61,611 nucleotides of DNA from Bacteroidales bacterium (GTDB lineage Bacteria > Bacteroidota > Bacteroidia > Bacteroidales > F082): contig JAFYNK010000093.1 of the NCBI GenBank assembly GCA_017548125.1, positions 1 through 61,611 on the forward strand, written 5' to 3'. Of the stretch, positions 17,201 through 25,559 are shown piece by piece. The notes beneath the pieces were generated by a model. It did not search any database, was not told where the DNA came from, and saw nothing but the letters and a program-made list of their open reading frames with translations. Position numbers and translations under genes: made by a program. Every line of letters starts with the position of its first letter. Position 1 is the first letter of the stretch.

Positions 17201-18054
17201 ATAAAAACGTATGAGAAATCTGAGTAAGGGTTGAGTTCTCTCGAATAAACACCATTTTCACACTTCCACACGACTGGACCTCTTGCATAAAAAAGAATGT
17301 AATCATTCTCATTGAAAACACCGTCATTCTCCCCATGAACATAAATTGGAATCTCAACCAAATCCTCTTTGCGCTGCGTTTTATTAAGAAGAGGCAAAAC
17401 GCCACCACCGTTATGATATATTTTAATGTTTTTAGGATTGATTGAAGCGACTGGAACTCCCATTGACGAAAGCTCCGAATAAGTAATTTTATACATACCA
17501 GTGGATGTCAATGACATTTTATACCACTTTCCCGTAGCAAGCACTGAATTTTCAACATAAGTCTTTCTTGATTTTCTTTCTGATTGTTTCAAGACATACG
17601 ACACATCACATGACACGATTCGCATTACGGTGTCATTATTTTTGTAAAACGGCAAAAGTGAAAAATAAATATTTGAATTTTCACGAGAATTTAAAATGCA
17701 ATATGTATAATAAGGTATATCATAAATTTCACCAGAAATCAAATCCATTTCGTTTTGCGGGACAGGTTCTGACTCTAAAATTTCAACCATAAAATCAGCC
17801 TCAATGTTATCGTCCCAAACAGGAATCATCTTAAAAAAATATGGGTTCTGATTATCCCACTCATTCTTATAAAACGCATCATCAAACGAGAGTCGAAACA
17901 AGCTTTCATCATTGACATTATATTTTTCTATTTCATTCCATTTAAAAACAACCGAAAACGAGTCTTTGGTTTGCGCTTTTAATGTATTACTAGAAAATGA
18001 CAAAAAAGCAATCAGTATATATATCAATGTATTACAAGTGTTTACGTTTAACAT
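14266..18054 (-). CDS. porU: Type IX secretion sortase PorU
   Basis: The 1262-residue product has a signal peptide and a long beta-rich N-terminal part. The C25 peptidase domain follows: YVLLFGDCSYDFKN, IGHAGELGW with probable catalytic His779, and AASCEF with probable catalytic Cys813. The C-terminal immunoglobulin-like and sorting-type domain reads IANYPNPMSDNTNF ... GDRLPAGMYIYNVTV. PorU removes the C-terminal sorting signal of cargo at the cell surface and joins the protein to A-LPS. The length fits the family. It is upstream of porV and divergent from gldJ, a linkage familiar from flavobacteria. Confidence 0.95.
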   Translation of the reverse strand: MLNVNTCNTLIYILIAFLSFSSNTLKAQTKDSFSVVFKWNEIEKYNVNDESLFRLSFDDAFYKNEWDNQNPYFFKMIPVWDDNIEADFMVEILESEPVPQNEMDLISGEIYDIPYYTYCILNSRENSNIYFSLLPFYKNNDTVMRIVSCDVSYVLKQSERKSRKTYVENSVLATGKWYKMSLTSTGMYKITYSELSSMGVPVASINPKNIKIYHNGGGVLPLLNKTQRKEDLVEIPIYVHGENDGVFNENDYILFYARGPVVWKCENGVYSRELNPYSDFSYVFMTVDSGEGKRIGDAEPVVGAADEIVGQFLDYKHKEDDLYNLNNMGATWYGDKYDAVTSMSYTFKFPNIIKSKYCNMKAEMASRNTISSASFEFSTNGNRLSLVNFSKISSSNAYAKEAMTSNVKFNASNDEIVINVDYTKNASSSSGWLDYITINAWRELSMVGDVMSFRNPECDDVSKKYRYEIKNAGSALQVWDVTNPVAPENINLQFASNVASFIVNGASNNEFVAFGNDGFKSVAFVSVVENQNLHSKYDVDYLIVTHPDFMSQAQRLKELHSVIDDLEIEIVTPEQIYNEFSCGALDVAAIRDYIRMIYDKSDKRLKYVLLFGDCSYDFKNKSGNVCFIPSFQSVHSVTTSSNVFDDFFVSLDENEGNMTSEFSAPDVAIGRMPVNTIGEATVVVDKIERYISNDEDAMGHWRKLITFVADDDHNYYMTHAEQLEKIVKDNMGDDVNFDKIYLDAYPQIATSSGQRSPECNAAITNRVELGSLIVNYIGHAGELGWSEERILTNDDIFSWRNSPRLNFMIAASCEFSRYDDHTRTSAGEYVFLNENGGAVAMYTAARVTYNPNNQSMMKKFYERLFDVEGGEFVTMGDVCMAAKQIGDDNSRDYIFFGDPALRLNFPKNKIELTSINNHDVAEIDTLKALQKVNIKGVVKDVFGNPMNDFNGMIHINVYDKENTYTTYGNQDQPYTFNLRDNVIFTGKMPVAGGAFDVDFTLPKDINYSFGGGLMSFYAYSDDAEAQGSYSDFIIGGLNQNAQPDEFGPEIKIYIDDEKFVDGSITNENPLLIAYIKDENGINTSAAGIGHDISATLSGATNKTYSLNQFYEAPISEDEFGTLSYKLYNLNEGEHLLTFRAWDIYNNSSLATIRFNVVKGKIIDIENIANYPNPMSDNTNFTFEHNQKDNEINIKIRIYDVVGQLVKIIETISYGTTARINPISWDGTSDGGDRLPAGMYIYNVTVTNSQNEKTSGYSKLIIK

Positions 18055-18095
18055 AAATTATATATTAATTAAAAAAACAAAAACTAAATTTTTAA

Positions 18096-18103
18096 CGAAG
18101 ATA
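18096..18103 (-). promoter_or_regulatory. Probable -7 box for porU
   Basis: On the minus strand TATCTTCG is one base from TAnnTTTG and lies 42 nt upstream of the porU ATG. Confidence 0.4.
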
Positions 18104-18174
18104 AGCATTTTTTATTGTCGGAAAACATTAAAAAAAAAAATAATATTTTTTCAGTTTTATTCAAAAAAAATTCG

Positions 18175-18182
18175 TAAAATTG
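18175..18182 (+). promoter_or_regulatory. Probable -7 box for gldJ
   Basis: TAAAATTG followed by CA is one base from TAnnTTTG. It lies 91 nt before the gldJ ATG at 18273. With the box at 18096 it makes a divergent promoter region for porU and gldJ. Confidence 0.4.
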
Positions 18183-18272
18183 CACTTTAAATTGTGTAAT
18201 GAATTTTATATTACCTTTTTAACAATAAAGCGATATAATTCATAGTTATTGAATAAGTTAAAAATCATAATA

Positions 18273-19769
18273 ATGCGTAGAAAAAATTGTTTTAAATCAT
18301 TACTTGCAGCTTTTTGTGTGAGTTTATTGTTAGTTTCTTGTAACTTTTTTAAAGAATCTAGTGCATCACGCACTACAGGTTGGAATTACAATGACCCAGA
18401 AAATGGTGGTTTCTATGTTGTTGATGCTCCATCACAAATCACAGGTCCAGGTCTTGTTGCTATTGAAGGCGGCACCTTTACCATGGGTGCAACAACAGAA
18501 AACCCATATTACGAATGGAACAACAATTCAAGACAAGTTACAGTATCATCATTCTATATGGACCAAACAGAAGTTAGCAACTTGGATTATCTCGAATATA
18601 TCCATTGGTTGAAGAGAGTTTATGGTTCAGATTATCCAGAAATGGTAAGCAGAGCTCTTCCTGATACATTAGTATGGCGTACATCATTGACATACAACGA
18701 GCCTATGGTTGAAATCTATTTCCGTCACCCTGCTTATAGAGATTATCCTGTTGTTGGTGTTACATGGTTACAAGCTAACGAATATGCTTTATGGCGTTCT
18801 GACCGCGTTAACGAAAAATTATTAGTTGATGCAGGCGCTTTGTCATACAACAACAGCCAAAATAAAGACAACTACTTCAGCACTGACGCTTATTTAGCAG
18901 GTTCTTACGTAAACACTATAAATAATGCAGCTGACATGACAGGTATAATGTCAGAAGAAACCAGCAACGGCATCGCTGCTGACAGCACTGTTGTAAATTA
19001 CGTTAACCAATCTGAAAACTTAAAGATGGAAGACGGAATCATCCTTCCAAAATACAGACTCCCAACAGAAGCAGAATGGGAATATGCAGCTTTAGGTCTC
19101 ATCGGTAATACTCAGAACGAAGTCATCATGGAACGTAAAGTATATCCATGGAACACAGACGGTTTAAGATCAAACATCTACTCATTCCAAGGCAGCTTCA
19201 TTGCTAACTTCAAAAGAGGTAAAGGTGACTACATGGGTGTCGCAGGTAGCTTGAACGACGGTTCTGTATTCCCAGCTCCAGTTGCAACATACTGGCCAAA
19301 CGATTACGGCTTGTTCAACATGGCTGGCAACGTTTCTGAATGGGTACTCGACGTATATCGTCCTCTTTCATACGAAGACTTCAACGACTATAACCCATAC
19401 CGCGGCGATTTCTTCGCAATCAACAATATCCCTGATTCATTGTTGACAGATGAATACATGAACGACTCAATCAAGAAGATACTTCATAAAACATACAACC
19501 TCAATTACAAAGATGGTGACTATATGTCAACTATCGATAATTGGACTGATGCATCACAAGCATCAGAAAAATACACACACAGCATGTATGAATATGGTGT
19601 AACAACATTGATTTCTGATAAATCACGCGTTTACAAAGGCGGTTCATGGGCAGACGGTCCTTACTACTTGAGCCCATCTATACGTCGTTTCATGAACGAA
19701 GATGAAAGCTCATCAACAGTTGGTTTCAGATGCGCCATGAATAAAATTGGCAACGCATTAGCAAGATAA
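18273..19769 (+). CDS. gldJ: Gliding/type IX secretion lipoprotein GldJ
   Basis: The product has 498 residues from the ATG at 18273; an in-frame TTG at 18249 is less likely. The signal peptide MRRKNCFKSLLAAFCVSLLLVSC ends in a lipobox Cys. The body is a SUMF1/formylglycine-enzyme-like fold: LVAIEGGTFTMGATTENP, YRLPTEAEWEYAA, GLFNMAGNVSEWVLDVY and VYKGGSWADGP. The wording NLDYLEYIHWLKRVYG, ALPDTLVW and WRSDRVNE follows GldJ rather than GldK. GldJ is an outer-membrane lipoprotein that stabilises GldK and the secretion machine. No gldL, gldM or gldN follows. A terminator overlaps the start of murF. Confidence 0.88.
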   Translation: MRRKNCFKSLLAAFCVSLLLVSCNFFKESSASRTTGWNYNDPENGGFYVVDAPSQITGPGLVAIEGGTFTMGATTENPYYEWNNNSRQVTVSSFYMDQTEVSNLDYLEYIHWLKRVYGSDYPEMVSRALPDTLVWRTSLTYNEPMVEIYFRHPAYRDYPVVGVTWLQANEYALWRSDRVNEKLLVDAGALSYNNSQNKDNYFSTDAYLAGSYVNTINNAADMTGIMSEETSNGIAADSTVVNYVNQSENLKMEDGIILPKYRLPTEAEWEYAALGLIGNTQNEVIMERKVYPWNTDGLRSNIYSFQGSFIANFKRGKGDYMGVAGSLNDGSVFPAPVATYWPNDYGLFNMAGNVSEWVLDVYRPLSYEDFNDYNPYRGDFFAINNIPDSLLTDEYMNDSIKKILHKTYNLNYKDGDYMSTIDNWTDASQASEKYTHSMYEYGVTTLISDKSRVYKGGSWADGPYYLSPSIRRFMNEDESSSTVGFRCAMNKIGNALAR

Positions 19770-19791
19770 ATAATTCATTTATAATAATGTA

Positions 19792-19820
19792 AGCCGTCTC
19801 TTTTTTGACGGCTTTTTTTT
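19792..19820 (+). terminator. Terminator after gldJ, abutting murF
   Basis: AGCCGTC and GACGGCT form a 7-bp stem with an all-pyrimidine loop, followed by nine T. The murF ATG begins 6 nt after the T run, which leaves little room for a leader. Confidence 0.85.
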
Positions 19821-19825
19821 TGACA

Positions 19826-21106
19826 ATGAAAACATTAGATAAAATCTATCAATATTATTCTGAAAAATATCTTGTATCAACAGATAGTCGCAAGATTGAA
19901 GAAGGCTGCGTTTTTGTAGCTCTTAAAGGAGAACACTTCGACGGCAACGACTTCGCTTACCAAGTCGCTGAAGAGAATATCGCCGCATGCGTCATCGCTG
20001 ATAGAAAAGACCTACCACACCATGAACGTCTGTTTATTGTGGAAGACAGCTTGACAACTCTTCAAGAATTGGCAAAACTACATAGAGAAAAATGCAACAT
20101 CCCTATTATTGGAATTACTGGAACTAACGGAAAAACAACAACTAAAGAACTAGTTGCCACTGTACTTTCCAAGAAATTCAAACTCATATATACACAAGGT
20201 AATTTTAATAATCATCTCGGCCTTCCTCTTACAATATTACGCATCAAACCTGATACGGAAATGGCTGTAGTTGAGATGGGTGCTAATCACCAGAATGAAA
20301 TAGCAAAATTATGCACAATAGCAAAACCTGACTTCGGCATAATAACAAACATTGGGAAAGCTCATCTCGAAGGATTTGGCAGTTTCGAAGGAGTCGTTAA
20401 AACAAAAAACGAATTATACGATTTTATCAGAAGCATAAACGGTAAACTGTTCGTCAATTTCGATAACGAACTATTGATGAATCTCTCTAAAAACATTGAT
20501 TCTCATACTTATGGAAAAGATAACAACGCCGACATCAAAGCTGATATTATTTCATCCAATCCTTACCTATGCATTAAATGGGAAGATGAGGAAATAAAAA
20601 CAAACTTGGTAGGTGACTATAACTTTGAAAATATAATGGCTGCCATTTCTGTGGGCCGCTATTTTAACATCGAAAAAAATATCATCATAGAAGCTTTAGA
20701 AAACTACTCCCCTACCAACAACCGCTCCCAATTCATAAAAAGCGAACTTAATGAAATAGTGATGGACGCATACAACGCTAATCCGGTAAGTATGCATCAT
20801 GCTATTAAAAACTTTAGAAATATCAGCTCTCAAAACTCCTTATTAATATTAGGTGACATGAGAGAACTCGGCAACGATTCCGAAAAAGAACACAAAACTA
20901 TCATCAATCTTATCAATGAACTTAATTTTGATAATGTTATGCTCGTCGGTCAAGAATTTAAAAAGGCTGCCGACAACAATTTCATGAGTTTTGTTGACGT
21001 TGACGACCTAATCAACTACATAAACAAAAATAAAATCTCAGGAAAGAAAATATTAATCAAAGGTTCAAACGGCATACATTTAGAAAAAATAATTAATGTT
21101 TTGTAG
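19826..21106 (+). CDS. murF: UDP-MurNAc-tripeptide--D-Ala-D-Ala ligase
   Basis: The product has 426 residues from ATG 19826 (MKTLDKIYQ); an earlier in-frame TTG at 19805 lies inside the gldJ terminator and is unlikely. The Mur ligase ATP site reads GITGTNGKTTTKEL near residues 98-111, with VVEMGANHQNEI and MDAYNANPVSM as further family motifs. The cytoplasmic enzyme adds D-Ala-D-Ala to the peptidoglycan precursor. It is followed by anmK after 2 nt, so the two are translated together. A murF-gldJ linkage is common in the phylum. Confidence 0.95.
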   Translation: MKTLDKIYQYYSEKYLVSTDSRKIEEGCVFVALKGEHFDGNDFAYQVAEENIAACVIADRKDLPHHERLFIVEDSLTTLQELAKLHREKCNIPIIGITGTNGKTTTKELVATVLSKKFKLIYTQGNFNNHLGLPLTILRIKPDTEMAVVEMGANHQNEIAKLCTIAKPDFGIITNIGKAHLEGFGSFEGVVKTKNELYDFIRSINGKLFVNFDNELLMNLSKNIDSHTYGKDNNADIKADIISSNPYLCIKWEDEEIKTNLVGDYNFENIMAAISVGRYFNIEKNIIIEALENYSPTNNRSQFIKSELNEIVMDAYNANPVSMHHAIKNFRNISSQNSLLILGDMRELGNDSEKEHKTIINLINELNFDNVMLVGQEFKKAADNNFMSFVDVDDLINYINKNKISGKKILIKGSNGIHLEKIINVL

Positions 21107-21108
21107 CT

Positions 21109-22170
21109 ATGAGAGATTTTAAAGTAATAGGATTGATGTCTGGAAGTTCGCTCGATGGCGTCGATATTGCGTACGTCAACTTCAGCCACGATAACAAAAA
21201 ATGGTTCTTCCAAATAGTAGAAGCCGGTAACGTACCTTATTCCGAATATTGGAAAGAACAATTAATATCTGCTTTTAATAAAGACAAAGAAGAGCTTAAA
21301 GAACTTGACAAAGAATACGGCAAATATTTAGGCACCATAACAAAAAAATTCATCATGAAATATGATATGGAACCTAAACTGATTGCCTCTCACGGCCATA
21401 CTATTTTCCATCGTCCAGAAGAAGGCTTCACGCTTCAGATTGGCGACGGCCAAGAAATAGCTAACGCCACAGGTATCATGACTATTAACGACTTCCGTAC
21501 AGAAGACGTCGAAAAAGGCGGACAAGGCGCGCCTCTCGTCCCTATCGGCGACCGACATCTTTTCGCAGAATATCCAATATGTCTTAACATAGGCGGAATA
21601 GCAAACGTTTCTTACGAAGCTGACAACCAACGTATTGCTTACGATATTTGCATAGCTAACCAGTTGCTCAACTATCTCGCTGGAAAATTAGGATACGACT
21701 ACGATAACAATGGAAATTTTGCAAAACAAGGCAAAATAAACCAAGAACTATTAAATATTTTAAACGAAAATCCTTATTACAATCAAGAAGCGCCTAAATC
21801 ATTAGGAAGAGAGTTTTTTGAGAACGTACAGCATAAAATCATAGACAACTCTATTTTATCTGTAAACGACTTATTGGCAACAGCAACAGAACATATTGTT
21901 TTTCAAATAGTTAATGCCACAAATAATTTAGAGGCAACAAAAATGCTTATTACAGGCGGAGGCGCTAAAAATCAATACCTTATTGAAAGAATAAGAGATT
22001 TGAGCAAGCATGAAATCATTATTCCTGAAACAATGATTATCGATTACAAAGAAGCTTTGATATTTGCGTTTCTTGCAGCATTGAAACTGGAAGGCAAAAT
22101 AAACGTTCTTTCTTCAGTGACAGGTGCTTCATCAGATAGTTCTAGCGGAAAAATTTGGAATCCAAAATAA
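21109..22170 (+). CDS. anmK: Anhydro-N-acetylmuramic acid kinase
   Basis: The 353-residue product begins with the ATP-binding motif IGLMSGSSLDGVDIAYV and has SHGHTIFHRP, CLNIGGIANVSY and LITGGGAKNQYLIERI, all characteristic of AnmK in the ASKHA fold. AnmK phosphorylates and opens 1,6-anhydro-MurNAc released from turned-over cell wall, yielding MurNAc-6-phosphate. It lies 2 nt after murF, joining recycling with synthesis. Length is normal for the family. Confidence 0.94.
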   Translation: MRDFKVIGLMSGSSLDGVDIAYVNFSHDNKKWFFQIVEAGNVPYSEYWKEQLISAFNKDKEELKELDKEYGKYLGTITKKFIMKYDMEPKLIASHGHTIFHRPEEGFTLQIGDGQEIANATGIMTINDFRTEDVEKGGQGAPLVPIGDRHLFAEYPICLNIGGIANVSYEADNQRIAYDICIANQLLNYLAGKLGYDYDNNGNFAKQGKINQELLNILNENPYYNQEAPKSLGREFFENVQHKIIDNSILSVNDLLATATEHIVFQIVNATNNLEATKMLITGGGAKNQYLIERIRDLSKHEIIIPETMIIDYKEALIFAFLAALKLEGKINVLSSVTGASSDSSSGKIWNPK

Positions 22171-22215
22171 TATTACAATTAAAAAAAAGTTAAATAATAA
22201 TAAAAAAATAAAACT

Positions 22216-22902
22216 ATGAATTTATTAAGCATTATTCTTCAGGTCACAACAGACCTTATCAACTCTCCTGAAGCAGAAGAGATTAAATTGTCATTATGGG
22301 AATTAGCAAAAGAAGGTGGTGTGATTATGCTAGTGCTGGCTATCTTTTCAATAGTAGCAATTTATATTTTCACCGAAAGATTCATAACTATTAATAAGGC
22401 TTCTAAAAAAGATGACAACTTCATGGATAATATTCGTAACTTCATGATTGAAGGCAAATTAGAAGAAGCTAAAATATTATGTAAAGAAAAAGACACTCCA
22501 ATCTCAAGAATGATTGAAAAAGGTATTTCTCGTATTGGAAAACCTCTCAACGACATTCAAACAGCAATAGAAAACGTTGGCAACCTCGAAGTTAGCAAAC
22601 TTGAAAAAGGCGTAGCATTGATTGGTATGATTTCTGGTGCAGCACCTATGCTCGGTTTCCTCGGTACAGTAACAGGCATGATTCGCGCTTTCTACGATAT
22701 GTCAATGGCTGGAAATAATATTGACATCGAACTTCTTTCAGCAGGTATATACGAAGCAATGGTTACAACTGTAGGCGGTCTCATCGTCGGTATCATCGCT
22801 TTCATCCTTTACAACATCATCGTTTCTAGAATAGATAATGTTGTCAACTTATTGGAAAGCAAGAGCATCGAATTCATGGACGTATTGAACGAACCAGCGT
22901 AA
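22216..22902 (+). CDS. exbB: MotA/TolQ/ExbB proton channel protein
   Basis: The 228-residue product has three hydrophobic helices (about 33-53, 128-150 and 175-197). It carries the ExbB/TolQ signature GAAPMLGFLGTVTGMIRAFYDMS and then YEAMVTTVGGLIVGIIAF. It forms the inner-membrane proton channel with the ExbD-like partner coded next. Together with the TonB-like gene downstream it should energise outer-membrane receptors. It could instead be a Tol-type channel, but the adjacent TonB-like gene favours ExbB. The gap to exbD is filled by heptad repeats. Confidence 0.9.
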   Translation: MNLLSIILQVTTDLINSPEAEEIKLSLWELAKEGGVIMLVLAIFSIVAIYIFTERFITINKASKKDDNFMDNIRNFMIEGKLEEAKILCKEKDTPISRMIEKGISRIGKPLNDIQTAIENVGNLEVSKLEKGVALIGMISGAAPMLGFLGTVTGMIRAFYDMSMAGNNIDIELLSAGIYEAMVTTVGGLIVGIIAFILYNIIVSRIDNVVNLLESKSIEFMDVLNEPA

Positions 22903-22908
22903 ATCAAT

Positions 22909-22971
22909 TCATAATGTATAATGCATAATGCACAATTTAAACTATGAATTATGAATTGTGAATTATGAATT
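22909..22971. repeat. Nine heptads between exbB and exbD
   Basis: Words of exactly 7 nt run from TCATAAT, GTATAAT, GCATAAT and GCACAAT through TTAAACT to ATGAATT, ATGAATT, GTGAATT and ATGAATT. The first half is roughly the inverse complement of the second, so the tract can also fold. Confidence 0.92.
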
Positions 22972-22988
22972 AAATCAAAAAAGATACT

Positions 22989-23402
22989 ATGGCTATAAAA
23001 TCAAGAAATAAAAGAAAAATAGACTACAATTCGTCATCTATGTCGGATTTGGTTTTTCTCTTGTTGATTTTCTTCATGTTGACTTCCACATTGGTCGCAC
23101 CTAATGCAATCAAGTTATTACTTCCATCTAGCAATAGTAAAACAATGTCGAAGCAGACAATAACAATTTATGTTGATGATAAAAATCAATATTATCTTGA
23201 AGAAAGACCTATCAGCGAAAGCAAGTTACAATCTGAAATACACGCTGCATTGGCAGGACAGATTGAAGGAACTGTGGTGATTCGTTCCGACAAAACCGTT
23301 GCTGTTCAACATATTGTCAACATCATAGACGCTGTAAACGAGATAAACAAAGACACTGATAATAAACATAAAGTTTTGTTAGCAACATCAAATAAAAAAT
23401 GA
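22989..23402 (+). CDS. exbD: Biopolymer transporter ExbD/TolR
   Basis: The 137-residue product has a single N-terminal membrane helix (about 21-37) with the conserved proton-pathway Asp20 in MSDLVFLLLIFFMLTS. A periplasmic domain follows (TITIYVDDKNQYYLEERPI ... VVIRSDKTV). It partners the ExbB channel. Its stop overlaps the next gene's start as ATGA, so it is translationally coupled to the TonB-like gene. Confidence 0.93.
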   Translation: MAIKSRNKRKIDYNSSSMSDLVFLLLIFFMLTSTLVAPNAIKLLLPSSNSKTMSKQTITIYVDDKNQYYLEERPISESKLQSEIHAALAGQIEGTVVIRSDKTVAVQHIVNIIDAVNEINKDTDNKHKVLLATSNKK

Positions 23403-24226
23403 CAAACAAAAACAAGAATAAAATATACGGTATAATCGGCACTGTTGTTTTTCATGCAATAGTTCTTGTTTTGCTGTTCACTTTTTGTTTCAGGACTCCA
23501 CTCCCACTTCCAGGAGAAGCTGGCGTAGAAGTCAACTTGGGAATGTATGCTCAAGGATTAGGCCACCAAAGCAGTCAGCCGAAAGTGACTGAATCTGTAA
23601 AAGAAACACCTAAAGTTGAAGAACAAAAGTCTGAATCTAAGGAAGTTGTTGAGGAAGAAATAGTAAGTGAAGACGAGGAAGCGCCAGCTCTTGAACAACC
23701 ACAAGAAGAGATAGAAGAAAAAGAAGAAGAGCCTGAGATACAAGAAGAAATCATCGAAGAACCTCAGGAAGAGAAACAAGACGAGATTGTTCCTGAAGAA
23801 AAGCCTGTCGTCAACCAAAGAGCGATGTTCCAAGCACCTAAAAACAATAACACGACGACATCAGAAGGCGACACTAAAGGCGAAGGCATCAAAGGAAACC
23901 CTAACGGCTTGAAAGACATAGAAAGATATGAAGGCAACGGTGGCAGTGGCGGAGGCCCAGCCTACGACCTCGGCGGACGCGGTGCAAAAAGCATCGCATC
24001 TCCTAGCAAAGAATTCAGCGAACAAGGTACGATCGTCGTTGACATAAAAGTCGATAGAGACGGAAGAGTAGTAGAAGCTTCTATCGGAAAAGGAACCGAC
24101 ATCGTTGACAGCTCAATGCGTGAATCTGCTTTACGTGCAGCAAAAAACTCTATATTCAACAAAGACGAAAACGCTCCAGAAATACAAAGCGGAACAATAA
24201 CTTATACTTATATCATCAGACAATAA
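23399..24226 (+). CDS. TonB-like energy transducer
   Basis: The 275-residue product has one membrane helix (about 10-30). A long acidic, glutamate-rich stretch (about 65-130) spans the periplasm, and a glycine-rich linker follows. The C-terminal TonB-type domain (GTIVVDIKVDRDGRVVEASI ... SALRAAKNSIF ... YTYIIRQ) completes it. TonB proteins carry energy from ExbBD to outer-membrane receptors. The linker is Glu/Lys rather than Pro/Lys rich. It overlaps exbD by 4 nt and is followed by folC after 12 nt. Confidence 0.87.
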   Translation: MTNKNKNKIYGIIGTVVFHAIVLVLLFTFCFRTPLPLPGEAGVEVNLGMYAQGLGHQSSQPKVTESVKETPKVEEQKSESKEVVEEEIVSEDEEAPALEQPQEEIEEKEEEPEIQEEIIEEPQEEKQDEIVPEEKPVVNQRAMFQAPKNNNTTTSEGDTKGEGIKGNPNGLKDIERYEGNGGSGGGPAYDLGGRGAKSIASPSKEFSEQGTIVVDIKVDRDGRVVEASIGKGTDIVDSSMRESALRAAKNSIFNKDENAPEIQSGTITYTYIIRQ

Positions 24227-24238
24227 AATAAAAACAAT

Positions 24239-25525
24239 ATGAATTACAACGAGACTTTAAATTGGATGTTTAACAAATTGCCAATGTATCAACGTATTGG
24301 CGCAGCCGCTTATAAAGCCGACCTTAATACTACTATTCAAATATTAAAATATTTAAACAATCCTCAAGACAATTTTAAGTCTGTACATATTGCAGGAACT
24401 AATGGGAAAGGCAGCACTTCTCACTCCTTGGCTTCTGTCTTCCAGTCCGCTGGATATAAAACCGGCCTTTACACATCTCCTCACCTACGCGACTTCAGAG
24501 AAAGAATCCGCATCAACGGCGAAATGATTCCTGAAGATAATGTAGTAACATTCATCGAACAACACAAAAATAAATTGGAAGAACTAGAACTTTCATTCTT
24601 TGAAATGACTGTCGCTATGGCTTTCGATTATTTTAGCAAAGAAAAAGTCGATATCGCAATAATTGAAGTGGGAATGGGCGGACGACTTGATTCAACAAAT
24701 ATTATTAAACCTGAACTAAGCCTCATTACTAATATTTCTCTAGACCACGTCAAATTCTTAGGCGACTGCGAAGAAAAAATTGCCGTAGAAAAAGCTGGAA
24801 TAATCAAAAAAGAAACTCCTATAGTAATTGGCGAAACTCAAGAAAAAAGCAAAGATGTCTTTGTAAATAAGGCAAATGAAAAAAATAGTCCAATATATTT
24901 CGCAGACCAAATCTTCGACTGCCAAAAGAAAGACAGCCTTGCTCTTGAATTTCATTCCTACGATATTTTCAAAAATAACAACATATATATCAAAGACTTA
25001 AAATTCCCTTTATTAGGTAATTATCAAAAGAAAAACCTCGCAACCGTAATATGCGCCTTAGATATTTTAAAAAATAAATTTAACATCAATGAAAACAATA
25101 TCTGCGATGGTTTGTTAAATGTTGTAAAGAATACCGGTTTGATGGGCAGATGGCAGGTAATTAATAGAAATCCTTTAGCCATAGCCGACACAGGACATAA
25201 CGTCGCTGGAATCAATGAGGTTAAAAGTCAATTAGCTGAGACAAAATTTGAGAAACTGCATTTCGTTCTAAGCGTTGTCAACGATAAAGATATTGATGGC
25301 ATTTTGGAACTTCTTCCAAAAAACGCTGAATATTATTATTGTAAAGCTGACATTCCTAGAGGTTTGGACGCTAATATATTGGCAGAAAAAGCAACAAATT
25401 GCGGATTAAACGGAAAAGTTTACAATTCTGTGAAAGAAGCTTACGCATCTGCATGCGCAAACTCTAAAGAAGGCGATTTAGTCTTCGTTGGAGGTAGCAA
25501 TTTCACTGTAGCTGAAGTGGTTTGA
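24239..25525 (+). CDS. folC: Folylpolyglutamate/dihydrofolate synthase
   Basis: The 428-residue Mur-ligase-fold enzyme carries HIAGTNGKGSTSHSLASVFQ (P-loop near residues 53-60), YTSPHLRDFRERIRING and IIEVGMGGRLDSTN, all signatures of FolC. It adds glutamates to folates, and in many bacteria also joins dihydropteroate to glutamate. The family is split between mono- and bifunctional enzymes, which I cannot resolve here. It sits in the plus-strand chain between the TonB-like gene and tamL with short gaps, likely co-transcribed but functionally unrelated. Confidence 0.94.
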   Translation: MNYNETLNWMFNKLPMYQRIGAAAYKADLNTTIQILKYLNNPQDNFKSVHIAGTNGKGSTSHSLASVFQSAGYKTGLYTSPHLRDFRERIRINGEMIPEDNVVTFIEQHKNKLEELELSFFEMTVAMAFDYFSKEKVDIAIIEVGMGGRLDSTNIIKPELSLITNISLDHVKFLGDCEEKIAVEKAGIIKKETPIVIGETQEKSKDVFVNKANEKNSPIYFADQIFDCQKKDSLALEFHSYDIFKNNNIYIKDLKFPLLGNYQKKNLATVICALDILKNKFNINENNICDGLLNVVKNTGLMGRWQVINRNPLAIADTGHNVAGINEVKSQLAETKFEKLHFVLSVVNDKDIDGILELLPKNAEYYYCKADIPRGLDANILAEKATNCGLNGKVYNSVKEAYASACANSKEGDLVFVGGSNFTVAEVV

Positions 25526-25559
25526 TTTTAAAGAGATTTTCTATCTTTTAAATAAAGTC

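Noticed and set aside
18249-18273. TTG start for gldJ and similar early starts (19805 for murF, 41327 for rplR, 40458 for rpmD, 58948 for the ABC ATPase)
   Set aside because: Each extends the protein into a terminator, repeat or neighbouring gene, or uses a rare start codon, while an ATG with a family-typical N-terminus follows.
18273-19769. Naming the lipoprotein GldK/PorK
   Set aside because: The motifs LEYIHWLKRV, ALPDTLVW and RSDRVNE match GldJ, and no gldL, gldM or gldN follows as they do after gldK.
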